Below are positions 23,903-34,948 of a stretch of DNA of 64,000 bases, in pieces. Positions within the stretch are counted from its first letter, which is position 1; every line of letters begins with the position of its first letter. The notes beneath the pieces were generated by a model. That model made no database searches, was not told the origin of the DNA, and worked only from the letters and a program-made list of their open reading frames with translations. The stretch is from Gibbula magus (taxonomy: Eukaryota > Mollusca > Gastropoda > Trochida > Trochidae): the NCBI GenBank assembly GCA_936450465.1, contig OW388305.1, forward strand, positions 56,968,625 to 57,032,624, given 5' to 3'. The position numbers and the translations under genes are program-made.

Positions 23903-24213
23903 TGCTAACCTCGCATTTTCCGTGTAACCGGGGACACCTGCTAACCTCGCATTTTCCATGTAACCGGGGACATGTGTGTATCGGTGCGAAATACCAACAA
24001 ATGCTAATCCCTTATGCTGTGTGTATGTGTTTATTAAATTTTACAGGCAAACGGGACAAAGTACTGTCCGGGCCAAAAATACATTTCCTAGGTTTAAAAG
24101 GGCGAAAAAAAGCATATGGCAAGGGTCTGTTAACCGGGGACGTCCCCGTTTGAGTGTGTGTCCCCGGTTGAAGGGTGTGTATAGATACACATGTCCCCGG
24201 TTGCCACCTTTAA
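23903..24213 (+). repeat. GGGGACA-motif repeat, distal block
   Basis: A 36-bp unit, CTAACCTCGCATTTTCC then GTAACCGGGGACA, occurs twice (23903 and 23939). Further motif copies follow in plus orientation up to 24132, where AACCGGGGACGTCCCCGTTT forms a near-palindrome. After it the motif runs in minus orientation (TCCCCGGTTG, GTCCCCGGTTGCCACC). Confidence 0.75.

Positions 24214-24253
<40 letters not shown>
24214..24253 (+). repeat. (CA)n microsatellite, about 20 repeats
   Basis: It is preceded by TTGCCACCTTTAACAAA, the inverted form of the junction found at 12065-12085. The CA tract is therefore part of the GGGGACA repeat family, not an independent expansion. Confidence 0.92.
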
Positions 24254-24257
<4 letters not shown>

Positions 24258-24429
24258 TGTCTTTGGTGTCAACTGGGGACATGTGTACGAAACCACTTAA
24301 ATGGGAACATCGTTGTTTTCAACTTTTCAGAGTTATCATTGAGGATGTTGAAGATCGGCGACCCTACGAACCTTCTGCAATATTCGAATAGTCTGTCAGT
24401 TGAGATATTTGAAAGCTGTACATTGTAGT

Positions 24430-25000
24430 CAATGTGGGGACACACATCTATACATTCTTACCTCTCTTGAGGTAGGGATTTATTGACACCCTGTCCCTTT
24501 CGGCAGTATTATTAAGGGACACCCACACTTCTCCTATCACTTCTATTTGAGGACACTCCCATTCCTCTCGACAGTATGATTTGGGGACACTTTGTTCCCA
24601 TAGGTTGTATAAACTAGAAAAACCATGTCCCTTTAAAAAAAAAAGTATTTCATGATGCACAACCTCATTCTCGACTCGGTATTATCCGAAGACACTCGTC
24701 TGTATGGGGGATATCATTAAGAGACACCCACATCCTCTCTAGACAATATGATTTGAGGACCCTTCGTCTCTCTGGACAGCATTAATTAGGGACACCCATA
24801 TCCCTCTCGGGAATATAATTTGAGGACACCCACATCCTCTCTAGACAGTATGATTTGAGGACCCTTCGTCTCTCTGGACAGCATTAATTAGGGACACCCA
24901 TATCCCTCTGGGAAATATAATTTGAGGACACCCACATCTTCTCTAGACAGTATGATTTGAGGACCCTTCGTCTCTGTGGACAATATTTGGCGATATTCCC
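24430..25000 (+). repeat. GGACAC-rich repeat with 102-bp units
   Basis: ATTTGAGGACCCTTCGTCTC occurs at 24751, 24853 and 24955 (period 102). Between them lie ATTAGGGACACCCATATCCC and GAGGACACCCACATCCTCTC. The 24470-24640 part is a diverged relative (GGGACACCCACACTTCTCC, GGGGACACTTTGTTCCC). Confidence 0.85.
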
Positions 25001-26187
25001 GCCTTATCATACAAGAACACGTTAAAAAACGGGAAGTTGGAAGTTGAAATTAAAAGGGAGGTGTTGTCTCCTTGTTTGACACTGACAATTATATTGAAAA
25101 AAGAACAATTTACTTGCGATGCAGCGAGGGTGCAGAGAGCACAAATCACATCTCCAAATGTATGTTTTGTAAATGGTTCTCTGAAGTGGTTATTCAACTA
25201 TGAAGGCCAGTTATCGCTCCTTATTTGAGAAGCCTCTATCGGCGGAAATACCAGTTGTAGTGTAGTAAAGTCTTGATCTGGATCCTTAGAAACGTGAGGC
25301 AGGCTATGGTTGGTGAACGATTAAATGTTCTACTTCATCTGTGAAATGCAATATGGCGAGTGAAACATAAGAGAAAATGAGGTTAAGACCGTGTATGCTT
25401 TCAGCAGCTCGACAGATTCGATAAAGTCAGCGTTATTTTGTCGGATGCGATATACAGCACACACAGATCTGACTAAGTGATTAATTTACTGGAGTTTCAG
25501 AGAATTTTAATAGCAAATCCTTAAACAAGGGAAATCCTTGGTCTTGACATACTTCTGAATATGACCCACAGAGGGCGTTTTTCGAGTATAATAAGGCCAA
25601 GTCTCATACATCAAGTGTGATGGTCCCCTACCTTACCATTTACAAAGTCAATACATTGCGATGGCATTCTTTTCACTGAATCATCAGCTGATAAACCACA
25701 AATAGGATAAGTTCAGTTGGCGTCAACGTTAACGTCAGAAAACGTCTCAAAAACAATTCTACAATTAACCATAGCATTGCAGGAAGAGTGGGGAACAATT
25801 CAACAAGGGCTACTTCAATCAACTTACTCAGTCTCTGACGCGGTGGATCTTTGCAATGATTGTGACCATAGGTGGCAATCAAACTCCTGACTTTGACGCC
25901 ACCTTCTGGCCTCATGATAACAGATACTCAGCCCACAATAATGGTATTGTGTTAACCGACTATTTATCTACAGGCATATGAATTTTCACCTTTTTACCAC
26001 TCATATCATGTGATAAAGTTGCTCTCAAAATAACTCAATATTAGGCCTACCTCTAAAAAATACTTTTGCGTTTCTTTTTTGGAAGAGTATTTTTTACAAC
26101 CATGGCTCTTCTCAGTAAAGGTAAGAGTTACGAACGACAATTTATGAATAGAAATTAGCATACTTTCGTCGAAATGATATGGGTGAA
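25001..26187. other. Unique DNA, no gene called
   Basis: Small frames only; no recognised domain. Confidence 0.4.
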
Positions 26188-26287
26188 ATAGCGACCTCAG
26201 CACGAGGCGTTAGCTGTGATATCGCTTTCGAGCGGTAGCGAGAGGGCGATATCACGGCTTAAGCCGAGTGCTGGGTCGCTATTTGCC
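26188..26287. repeat. About 100-bp imperfect palindrome
   Basis: AATAGCGACCTCAGCACGAG at the left pairs with GTGCTGGGTCGCTATT at the right. GTGATATCGC pairs with GCGATATCAC nearer the centre, and the apex is CGAGCGGTAGCGAG. Confidence 0.85.
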
Positions 26288-26528
26288 ATTCACAAAAAGG
26301 CCAAGTTATTTTGCAATACCTACGATATAATATGTGGACATTTTGTGGGTTTTTTTGTCTTTTGTCACGTTAATGAACTTTAATAAATATTAGTTATATT
26401 ATAACATTAATGCAGTCAGATTGCTGGAAAATAACAGCTTTAGAGAGTTATTTGTAAACCAATTGTCCACTTTAGAGGTCAGATATGGATATTGCATATC
26501 CGCTGACAGAGGGGAAAGTTCTTCACGA
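26288..26528. other. AT-rich spacer
   Basis: Nothing supported between the two palindromes. Confidence 0.4.
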
Positions 26529-26581
26529 GGTACGATACTGATAAACATGCGAGGCTTTGCCGAGCCTGTTTATCAGTATCG
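26529..26581. repeat. 53-bp palindrome with CGAG apex
   Basis: CGATACTGATAAACATGCGA pairs with the right arm CTGTTTATCAGTATCG; the apex is GGCTTTGCCGAGCC. Confidence 0.85.
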
Positions 26582-28195
26582 GACCGATATAAATTATATT
26601 AATTGGAACATGTTTTGTTGATTAGTTCGTATATGCATACTGCATTTGAGTATTGATATCATACTTATGTTTTCATTTATACAAGCAGAAAGCTATGTAG
26701 GTATATATGCAGCAGCGGTTTTACTCCGAAAACAGCTCAGAATAAGGCATATTTCGGTGATACTCGCCACACTTTCATCAAATGTATCGCAAATGTCACA
26801 ATGTCTCACAATAACTTTGTTCTATGAAATTTATTGGAGCATTTGCAGTGTTCTCCTTGAAGGTTGAAAAGCTGATAGGATATCAGATAATTCTCTGACC
26901 AAACTCAGCATTAGTGTAAAGGTAGTTGTTTTTTATGAAATTGTGTTGGTCTGTGATACGTTCTAGAATAACGTATTTGCTCAAGTCAAATCATAACACA
27001 CAGTCATTAATTGGCAAATATATGACAATACATCTTAAGTTTCAATGAAAATCTTACCACACCTTCAAATATGTACAGAATCCAACATCGCATGTCTAAT
27101 TTCCAAAAATATTTGCTATAGGCCTATAACCTATCACACATTTTCCAATCCAATCAGTTTTCTGTTTGCTATCGATACGTTTCCAAATTTACTTATGACT
27201 TATGGGCGCGTGCAATTGCCCGACTTTCGATCAGAAACGCGAGCTACACTAAAAAAAACATGAATCTTTTAGATGTATTATTTTTTTATAAACATATAAT
27301 TAACGATATTTTCGGATTATACTGAAATAATAATTGACATGACATGACATGAATTGCACAACCACCCGTGAAAACGCCCTAAAACGATTGCTATTTCCGG
27401 TTGGTTGAATTGTGCATTGACTTTTCACTATGACCACATCTGCAATGTCATCACTTAAGCATGTTGTAAACAGGTGAACATTATCTAGAGGACTATTATA
27501 GTATGGTTTTCGGATGGACTGAGCATGCTTTAGCAAAACTATAATTAACCCTGATCGAAATATGAACAGTTACCATGTCTAATTTTGTTTCTTACAACAT
27601 GCAAACCTATGAAACTTCGATATTTTTCTCAGCAATGGTGCAATTTCATAATGCTACAATATGGTTAACAAGAACCTGATACTTTTTATGAAATCCAAAA
27701 AAATATCTGGTAGGCGTTGTTTTGGCCGGTAGTGTAGGTCATACCGTAATGTTGTTTGATACTGAATCGACTGACCTTTAAATGATACTTTTCATCCACA
27801 GTGAGTACTCCTCGATAAAATTACATACTTAATAACGTTTGTCATATGTGACTCCAACAACTTTCTGAATCTATCTTTGAAATACGGTATCGGCAAAATT
27901 TAAAGTTTGCAGATTCTGCTGAATATAAGACAACGGAGTTTAGAGTAAAGTCTAACTGAGCCGTTTTCAAAACTCAGTGGTGTATAGACCTTTAAAACAT
28001 TAGTGTATTCGGCCTCCTCATATAAAGTGAGTGTTCTGCTCACATATGCCTTAAAATAAGCAACTTAAGCAACGGTAAAGTTCAATTGCGTCTTAAGTTA
28101 AATGTATTCATTCTCCAATACTTTATAATTACACTGTAAACATTCAATGCTCACAAAACCATACGTTAAGCCAACGTACATTTCTTATTAAGGGT
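26582..28195. other. Mostly unique DNA with decayed M2 fragments
   Basis: 27170-27255 (CGTTTCCAAATTTACTTATG, ACTTTCGATCAGAAACG) and 27770-27870 (GAGTACTCCTCGATAAAATT, GTCATATGTGACTCCAACAA) match parts of the M2 element at 61795-62000, so an old, disrupted M2 copy lies here. No gene seen. Confidence 0.45.
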
Positions 28196-28256
28196 GTTTA
28201 GCTGTAAAGTTTCAAATCCGAGGTTTGGTGGTTCGATTCCAACCCAAGACAAATAG
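28196..28256 (+). repeat. Weak tRNA-like segment
   Basis: TGTTTAGCTGTAAAG and GGTGGTTCGATTCCAACCC resemble an A and a B box about 35 bp apart. This may be a SINE or tRNA relic. Confidence 0.3.
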
Positions 28257-29308
28257 ATTTACAAAATCAATAATGTTAAATTCTTTCCTCGGGTTGATAG
28301 CTGATATCGTGCGGGCAGTTTGGAATATCAGCTTGATATCGTATTCGATGGTGGAGATACATGAATTCAAGTACTTCCAAATAACGAGACCGTGTTGTGC
28401 ATATGAGTTTAGTAAAAAAAACAATGACAACGGATTTAGACAACTTTCATCTAGTTTTTAAAATGCGTCAAAAATATCTCTTGTCAACCAATCATTTAGA
28501 ATATTATAAATTGTACAAACATACCTTTTACTAGGAAAACTTGTGCTATGACATGTTTAAACTTGACAGAGGACCAATTGAAACTGACAATTGAAGAAGA
28601 TCATGAAAAACATATATAGGACCAGTCGCCATTAATTGTTCACATGATGAGGTGCGTTGTTGCGAGCATTCGAGTCGCAAGAACATGTTTTCTGAAATGT
28701 TTACGTAACTTTGTTTAGTAGGAGAATGTCCGAAAACTGGCCATAAGTTTTGCACGTGGAGCATGTTTTCGGACTAACACATAATGTTGCTAACAAATTT
28801 TCATGTGGATATGAGTGACATGAAATCACATGTCTGATTTTGACAAAATCCGAAAACAAACATAGAACATGTTAAAGTGTCGATGTTAATCCGGAGGCTA
28901 TAACTGTAGAATTATCCTAATGCTTACCTGTGAGATTCTATTCTGTTGTTTCATCCGTCATACTCGATCCCAAATGTTCGACAGGAAATGCAAGTGAAAT
29001 GCGATTATTTATACCTGAACATGTAGTCATGGACCTCGTGCGTCAGTAACAATGCACGCGCTTCGTCATGTAGCCATCAGTTGCTGGGCACCAATAGTTT
29101 ATAATGCGGTCACAAAACTATCACGCCAATATGGTTTAGTTGACTTGCGGACAAACTTTCATGAACCTTGTTAGGTTGAAGCATAGGGTGTGTATAATGT
29201 TTCATTGCATCTGTAATGTGTTATTTTATGTAAAAAGACTTTTCTGAGTTAAAAGTTGTTCTTTATTTTCTCTGAAAAACAGAAATTCAATGTGAGTTTC
29301 TGTGAGAA
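28257..29308. other. Unique DNA, no gene seen
   Basis: Nothing supported. Confidence 0.4.
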
Positions 29309-29662
29309 ATTCGACTTGAACCGCATCACTTCTTTTGAACGCCTGATGAGCAACAGAGCACACGGCTCTATAATTTTTATATGCTCGTAATTACCACGAA
29401 ATTGCCGTCTGTCCAGTACCAAATGCGCACGAAAATAAAGATGCGACAAGTCCCGCAAAAAGTCAAAATCAAATGCGACCCTCTTTGAAAATTCCAACTT
29501 GAACCGCATCACTTCTGTTGAAAGCCTGATGAGCTACAGAGCACACGGATCTATTAGTTTTCTTTGCTCATAAAGCCCACGAAATTGCCATTTGTCCAGT
29601 ACCAAATTCCCACGTGCGCACGAAAATAAAGATGCGGCAAGTCCCGCAAAAAGAGTGATTTT
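29309..29662 (+). repeat. Tandem duplication of a 184-bp unit
   Basis: CTTGAACCGCATCACTTCT begins copies at 29315 and 29499. Each continues through GAGCACACGG, CCACGAAATTGCC, TGTCCAGTACCAAAT and AAGTCCCGCAAAAAG. A decayed third tail (ACACGTCCCACAAAAAGG) lies at 29785. Confidence 0.85.
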
Positions 29663-29754
29663 GTCAGTACCGAACTTGCGTACTAAGTACTGTTTGGACC
29701 GGATGTCCGATTTTATGAACTTTTTTTCCTCAAATAATTCCAGGTATATTACTT

Positions 29755-30075
29755 ATGTGCGCTCACAGAAATAAAAAAAAATACTACACGTCCCACAAAA
29801 AGGCCATGTTAATTATTCTCTATATTAAGTTCTTTGTGTATATATTTTTTTACGAGGCTGGAACTAAAGACAATCTTTGCGCGTTTGTAAATAACGCTAT
29901 ACAGGCGACGGGAAAAGATCCACTTGCTAGTTCACTCATTTTATCTTCGAATCGTCTGCTTTACGATATAAAACGCGAAAATAAATCTCTCTTTCACCAC
30001 CCGAAACGCGACAAAAACATGAAAAAAGGTCATCGCCGGACAATTGATTCCGCCGAGAGCGCTAGTGCCAGATAA
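29755..30075 (+). CDS. Unrecognised 106-codon ORF in a CpG-richer patch
   Basis: The N-terminal third overlaps the decayed third copy of the 184-bp repeat and is probably not coding. The C-terminal 70 codons are basic and polar (KRENKSLFHHPKRDKNMKKG) and lie in a patch with several CG dinucleotides (GCGCG, GGCGACGGG, GCCGGACAATTGATTCCGCC). No domain or splice signal was recognised. This is as likely to be chance as a short gene. Confidence 0.15.
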   Translation: MCAHRNKKKYYTSHKKAMLIILYIKFFVYIFFYEAGTKDNLCAFVNNAIQATGKDPLASSLILSSNRLLYDIKRENKSLFHHPKRDKNMKKGHRRTIDSAESASAR

Positions 30076-30142
30076 TTGGCATGGGACAATAGTCCGGCAC
30101 GGGAATGATATTTTCAACAAAAAACATTTCGCAAGTTAAGGG

Positions 30143-30504
30143 TTAAAGGCGCTGTAGCACGTTTTTTGCAAAATTTATATTTTAAAATTTCCCATTTAAA
30201 ATGATCGTTTATGTCATTTAAATTAACTTTAGAGGGTAAAACATCTTATTACACAAACCAATTATCTGTAGTGGTAAAAACTATGTTGCGTATAAAGCAA
30301 ACATTGCATGGCGGCCATTTTATTGTGAACACAATTTATTATTTTGTATTACAAAAACGATTCCCATGGCTTTACCGAAACATGTACACTCATTTCAAAC
30401 TTGATTTTCCGAAGAGAGAAGGATGTTTTACTATTGGTAAGATTATTTTTCAAATGCATTTCATAAACTTATTTGAGCAAAAAAACGTGCTACTGCCCCT
30501 TTAA
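30143..30504 (-). mobile_element. M1 MITE copy E
   Basis: TTAAAGGCGCTGTAGCACG to CGTGCTACTGCCCCTTTAA in reverse orientation relative to copy A; the centre reads GCATGGCGGCCATTTTATTG. The 97-codon frame inside it is a by-product of the element. Confidence 0.85.
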
Positions 30505-31117
30505 TAATGAAAACAAAAATGTGATTGAGACAGATTGTATAACAATACGATTAAAAACTTGAAGCCAGATATGTACACAATGGTAGATAAACACATAATT
30601 AGGTTTAATAAAGAGATAAACAATGAACTAAATTATTTAATTAACTATCCATAAGCGGAGGCGATACGCGATACCAGCAGCAAATCCCAGACACTATTAA
30701 TAGGGAAAGAAAAATGTTTCACTATAAAATCGTCTTGATAACGAGGTTTCCGGATGTTCGAGGTCCGATTAAACAAGGTCTGGCTGTAGTCAGTCAATTC
30801 TTCTCACATGTAAGTCACAAAATATGAAACGGGTTGGACAAATATACATGAATAACATAAAACACAATATAATGGAGCACAAGCTACATTTGATATACAA
30901 AGCAATTGTAACCACTATCGGTTTGTATAAATCATGATAATAATGGTTGACACCCCAAAACAGAAAACTGATTAAACACATGACATGCACAGAAAATTAT
31001 TATTGTTCAAAATTATGATATTTTCGCAATCAAATGGCACAAACAGATCACGTTAACTATAAAACACATGCAATGAATATATTGTGTGCGGGTTGGATTC
31101 CATGACAGATTTAAAAA
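30505..31117. other. AT-rich DNA, no gene seen
   Basis: Nothing supported. Confidence 0.45.
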
Positions 31118-31466
31118 ATAGAGCCATGGGCTCTGTAGCTCATCAGGGCTTATATAACCAGATATCATTTGAGAGGGGTCAAAACCCAATTTACAAGTTT
31201 GATCTCCATGTAACAAAGAAGCTTCTCTGAAAATTTCAGTTTCATAAGTTTCAAGGAACGGGTCACCATAAGGTTTGAGGGGATGAGACCCTGCCACGCC
31301 CATATTTGAAGGAGGGTGAATACCAAGTTTACATATTTACAATCTTCATGTAACAAAGAAAGTATTCTGAACATTTCAACTATTTAGCACTAGAAGTTTA
31401 CAGGGAAAGGCTAGAATAAGATTTGAGGAGCTGGGGGTGAGGCCCTGCCACGCCCATATTTGAAGT

Positions 31467-31488
31467 GGGGGGGGGGGGGGGGGGGGTC
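31467..31488 (+). repeat. Poly-G tract, 22 G
   Basis: Uninterrupted run inside a P1 core unit, at the same core position as the G-run at 31771. Confidence 0.95.
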
Positions 31489-31770
31489 AAAACCAAATGT
31501 ACAAATTTGATTTCCATGTAACAAAGAGGGTATTCTGAAAATTTCAGCTTGACTGGTTGACTGGCTTCTGGGTAAGGGGCAAAATAAGGTCTGAGAGGGT
31601 GAGACCCTGCCACGCCCGTATTTGAAGGGGGGTCAACACCAATTTGCCAAACTTGAGTCTCCATGGTACAAAGATGTTATCCTGTAAATTTCAGCTCCCT
31701 GTGCCCATTGGTTTCGGAGGAGAAGATTTTTTAAGATTTTAGGGAAAATGAGTGCGACGCCCATATTTGA

Positions 31771-31786
31771 GGGGGGGGGGGGGGGG
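31771..31786 (+). repeat. Poly-G tract, 16 G
   Basis: Follows CCCATATTTGA in the last core unit. The equivalent position in copy IV has 6-7 G. Confidence 0.95.
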
Positions 31787-31995
31787 TCAGGACCAAGTTA
31801 CAAATTTGGATCCCCTAGGTGCAGGGTACATCCCCATAAAATTTCAGCCTTGGGGGTGTAGTGGTTCTGGAGAAGAAGCCGAAAATGTCAAAAGTTTGCG
31901 GACGACAGACGGACGGACGGACGGACGGACGACGGACGCCGGACAACGGGCCATGCCATAAGCCCATCTGGTCTTTCAGACCTGGTGAGCTAAAA

Positions 31996-33140
31996 AAAAA
32001 ATTGGGATCAATAGAAGAAAATTCTAAAGAAATAATCCCGTTTTGAACAGAAGCAAAATGAGAACACTGATATACACTAACAATTTACCCAATGCTAAGA
32101 TCTCAAGATATATCAGGAATAATATTTTTGAGGAAAAACACTTTTTTCTTGTATTTACCTCTTTCGGCAATTTTGTTGACAAATGGAACAATAACAAATG
32201 TCCAAAGACACTAATAACAGACATGCAGTACTAACAAGTACTATACAAAAGAATATACGAAACTGTCACGTTATGTTGTTAATATAACAGTTCTTTCATA
32301 TAATAATTAGGGTGTGTCAATCATTATCATGAGTATATAATGATTAACAGTGGAATTTTCGTTTGATAAACGTTTACAATACTGTGCCGAAATAAAGTTG
32401 TGTCTTCATTCATTTTACAGATTTCTCTTTAACATAAAATAAAATTCTTCTCCAATATTATTTTACATCGTGTAAACGCTCTATATTCTTTATCAATGAT
32501 ATTACCATTTCCAACTACTTTATGTGGTTTCTAACGTGTTATAGGTTTGTATTTTAAAAGATGTTAATTCAAAGAAATCTGCAATAAATAGTTTCAATAC
32601 ACATTTAACACATTATAATAATAGTGATTTAATGGTTGTACTTTGCTTTCTCTTCATGTTTATAACTAGAATTTAACATTTAACCGGGTATTTGGTGGGA
32701 ATAACATTAATCTGTACAATTTACAATACAGATGTCTTTTGGGATATCAATGACGTGCGCCAATATTGAATATGATAACATTCTCAATCTGATTAAAAAA
32801 CTAAGTGGATATCTCCCAAATTCATTCAAATCTAGAGTTGCAATATATACATGTATATATATTTAATGTTTTTAATCAAATAAATATATTAAAGTTGAAT
32901 GATGTTTTCATTACCCCACACTTTAGGACCATACAAACTAATGTATGTCAGAATGTGTCTTCCGTCTTTGAAACAGTCATTTTTTACGCGAAATGACGTG
33001 ATTGATCCGAGACGAAACGTGATATAGGCTACGAATTCATTTGTTGTAGAATTCAAATATTCAGCAGTCATTCGTAGTTTTTCCGAAATTCTTCCAAACG
33101 TTAAATAAACCTGAGTTGATTAATAATAGGCATATAAGAT
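31996..33140. other. AT-rich DNA, no gene seen
   Basis: Frames of 60-66 codons on both strands at 32024-32234 are AT-driven; nothing was recognised. Confidence 0.4.
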
Positions 33141-33380
33141 ATGCCGCATTTCCCATAATAAGCGCAGGGTCTCCAATAAGCGCAGGGTTCAAGAGTGGTT
33201 GAGAAAATATGCGCCGGGCCTATAACAGGCGCAGAATCTTAACCATTAAATTAATGCTCCCTTAAAATGTGTAAACATACATGTATAATAATGACGACAA
33301 GGAATAAGCACCGGGTCTCAAAAAAGCGCCGGGCCTCTAAAAGGCACGGTGAATTAAGGGGCGCTTATTAGAGAGATGGG
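33141..33380 (+). repeat. Repeat with AAGCGCnGGG motifs (transposon terminus?)
   Basis: GCCGCATTTCCCATAATAAG is followed by AAGCGCAGGG twice, TGCGCCGGGCC, AAGCACCGGG and AAGCGCCGGGCC, and then inverted GGGGCGCTTATTAG. A related ACCGCATTTCCTCTAATAGG occurs at 34490. Repeated GCGCTTATT words are typical of long termini of some DNA transposons; the superfamily was not identified. Confidence 0.5.
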
Positions 33381-34311
33381 ACCCAGAAATCGAACTCGCT
33401 TACGGCAACATTTTGCGACAACAATTTATTTTTGTGAATAAGTCTCAAAATATATGGATTACGTTGTGTTGCGCATAGGTTTATTTGTACACTAACGGGG
33501 AGCGCTTAAATTTACCGTAACGCCTTTATAACGGTCATTTTACGACATGCCGCATAGCGTTACCGTCACCTATATTCGCGGTAAATATCTTACTACGTGT
33601 GTTATTCGAATTACATGCGTATCTCAAGTAAGTGTCGAATTTAAATAGCCTGGTATAATCAACTGATAGTTATTCTTTCATCGTGCACTCTTAGATTGAT
33701 AATATATTCAATAATGATTACACAGTAGGCCGTCAAAGTTACACTTGAAATCATCGAAACTGCCGTGACGTCAGGTTTTTACGTTTATGTAGGTAATTTA
33801 AAAAATGACGTTAAAGAGATGAAAAACGTTCGGCGACCCCCCTATTATTATTTCTGAATTCGTTTGTTCAGTTAACTGCGCACATCATATTTAAGTATTA
33901 GCAATATCTAAAATATGTGTGTTAGTGACAAATCCTGTTGAATATGCGAAACACGATGATAAAACTGCCGTTTTTAATTAAAAAGTGCTTAATTTAATTT
34001 TGTTTGTCTTTCCAGCGTCATTAATTTTCAAAATATAGATTTGCTATACATCCCCGAATGTGACTGAAATGTATCTGAAAGAATTCGGAGTTTATTCGTT
34101 GACAGCAAGCGCTTAATTCAAATACACCAAATCAGTAAAAAATTACGTAATTTGCCGACGGGTGTATTATTATTAATGCCAACAACTCTTTAAATCGTCC
34201 GGTGATCCCAAAATTTTCTTACATTTTTGGATAATATATAAAATAAACTTGCTATTTTGAAAAAATAAACGAATTCTAAAATATTTGCTTTCATCGTCCC
34301 ATCTCTCCTTA
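33366..34311. mobile_element. Possible TIR element, about 0.95 kb
   Basis: TTAGAGAGATGGGAC at the left is mirrored by GTCCCATCTCTCCTTAA at the right. The interior is non-coding and locally CG-rich (TACCGTAACGCC, ATTCGCGGTAA), with a TGACGTCA at 33776. The inverted match is only about 13 bp, so this is tentative. Confidence 0.35.
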
Positions 34312-34669
34312 AATGAATAGCATAAAATGGGCAGTATATGTCAAGATTCTCAATACTGGATTTTGTGATTTAGGTATGTTAAAACCTTGTTTATATTCTG
34401 CAGTATATCATTTTCAAACAATATATGAAAAAACAATCTTTTTCACAACAGTAATGACCGCACAAACTCGAACCCGTATCATAAAGTAAAATACCGCATT
34501 TCCTCTAATAGGGCCCAGAGCCTTATTAACATTAAAATTCCCTTAAACGATGGTTATTTCAGATTCGTTTCTTATAGTCTGTTAATGGGTTTTGGAAGGA
34601 ATTTTTAAAATAGAGACAATAATCATTATTGCTATCGAAACGGTCTATGCTATGAGAGGTCCGGGTCGA

Positions 34670-34671
<2 letters not shown>
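34312..34671. other. Unclassified spacer
   Basis: Contains the GCATTTCCTCTAATAGGGCC word at about 34492-34511, related to 33141. No gene seen. Confidence 0.35.
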
Positions 34672-34710
<39 letters not shown>

Positions 34711-34931
34711 GTCCGTAATACACAGTACATTGGAGATTTGTTGTGGGCATTTCGCCCCCGGCCGGTAGCCACAGTGCAGCGCCAGTTCAAGCGTTGTTCT
34801 ATGGTTTTATTGCTGAGCGCCAAGCAAGGAAGCAACAACTTTTAACGTATTTTGGCGTCCGCTCTTCACCTGGAATCGCACCCCTACCTCCCGGATGAAG
34901 AGCGGACGCTCTACAGATAGAGCTATTTCCC
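34672..34931 (-). mobile_element. tRNA-derived SINE with (ATT)n tail, minus strand
   Basis: On the minus strand the head reads TAGCTCTATCTGTAGAGCG (A box) and GGTGCGATTCCAGG (B box), then a body with GGCCGGGGGCGAAATGCCC and TGTACTGTGTATTACGGAC. It ends in ACAATAAAGTG and about ten ATT repeats (34673-34702). Head, body and simple-repeat tail in this order define a SINE. It is a different family from the copies at 5525 and 19383. A 62-codon ORF inside is a by-product. Confidence 0.8.
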
Positions 34932-34948
34932 CTGTTTAATGGCTAGTA

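Larger units (their letters stand above)
31118..31995 (+). mobile_element. P1 pearl/DINE-1-like element, copy I
   Basis: The 5' end is ATAGAGCCATGGGCTCTG then TAGCTCATCAGG. The core is several units of about 130-150 bp carrying GAGACCCTGCCACGCCCATA, ATGTAACAAAGA and ATTTCAGCT. Next come the microsatellite (ACGG)n at about 31907-31931 and the 3' end CCATGCCATAAGCCCATCTG with CAGACCTGGTGAGCTAA. This order (5' end, tandem core, ACGG microsatellite, 3' hairpin) matches the known bivalve pearl elements and DINE-1-type non-autonomous elements. No protein is encoded. Confidence 0.8.

Noticed and set aside
30211..30504. 97-codon plus ORF
   Set aside because: Lies wholly inside M1 MITE copy E; equivalent frames are broken in other copies.
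34650..34838. 62-codon minus ORF
   Set aside because: It is the body of the SINE at 34672-34931 including its ATT tail.
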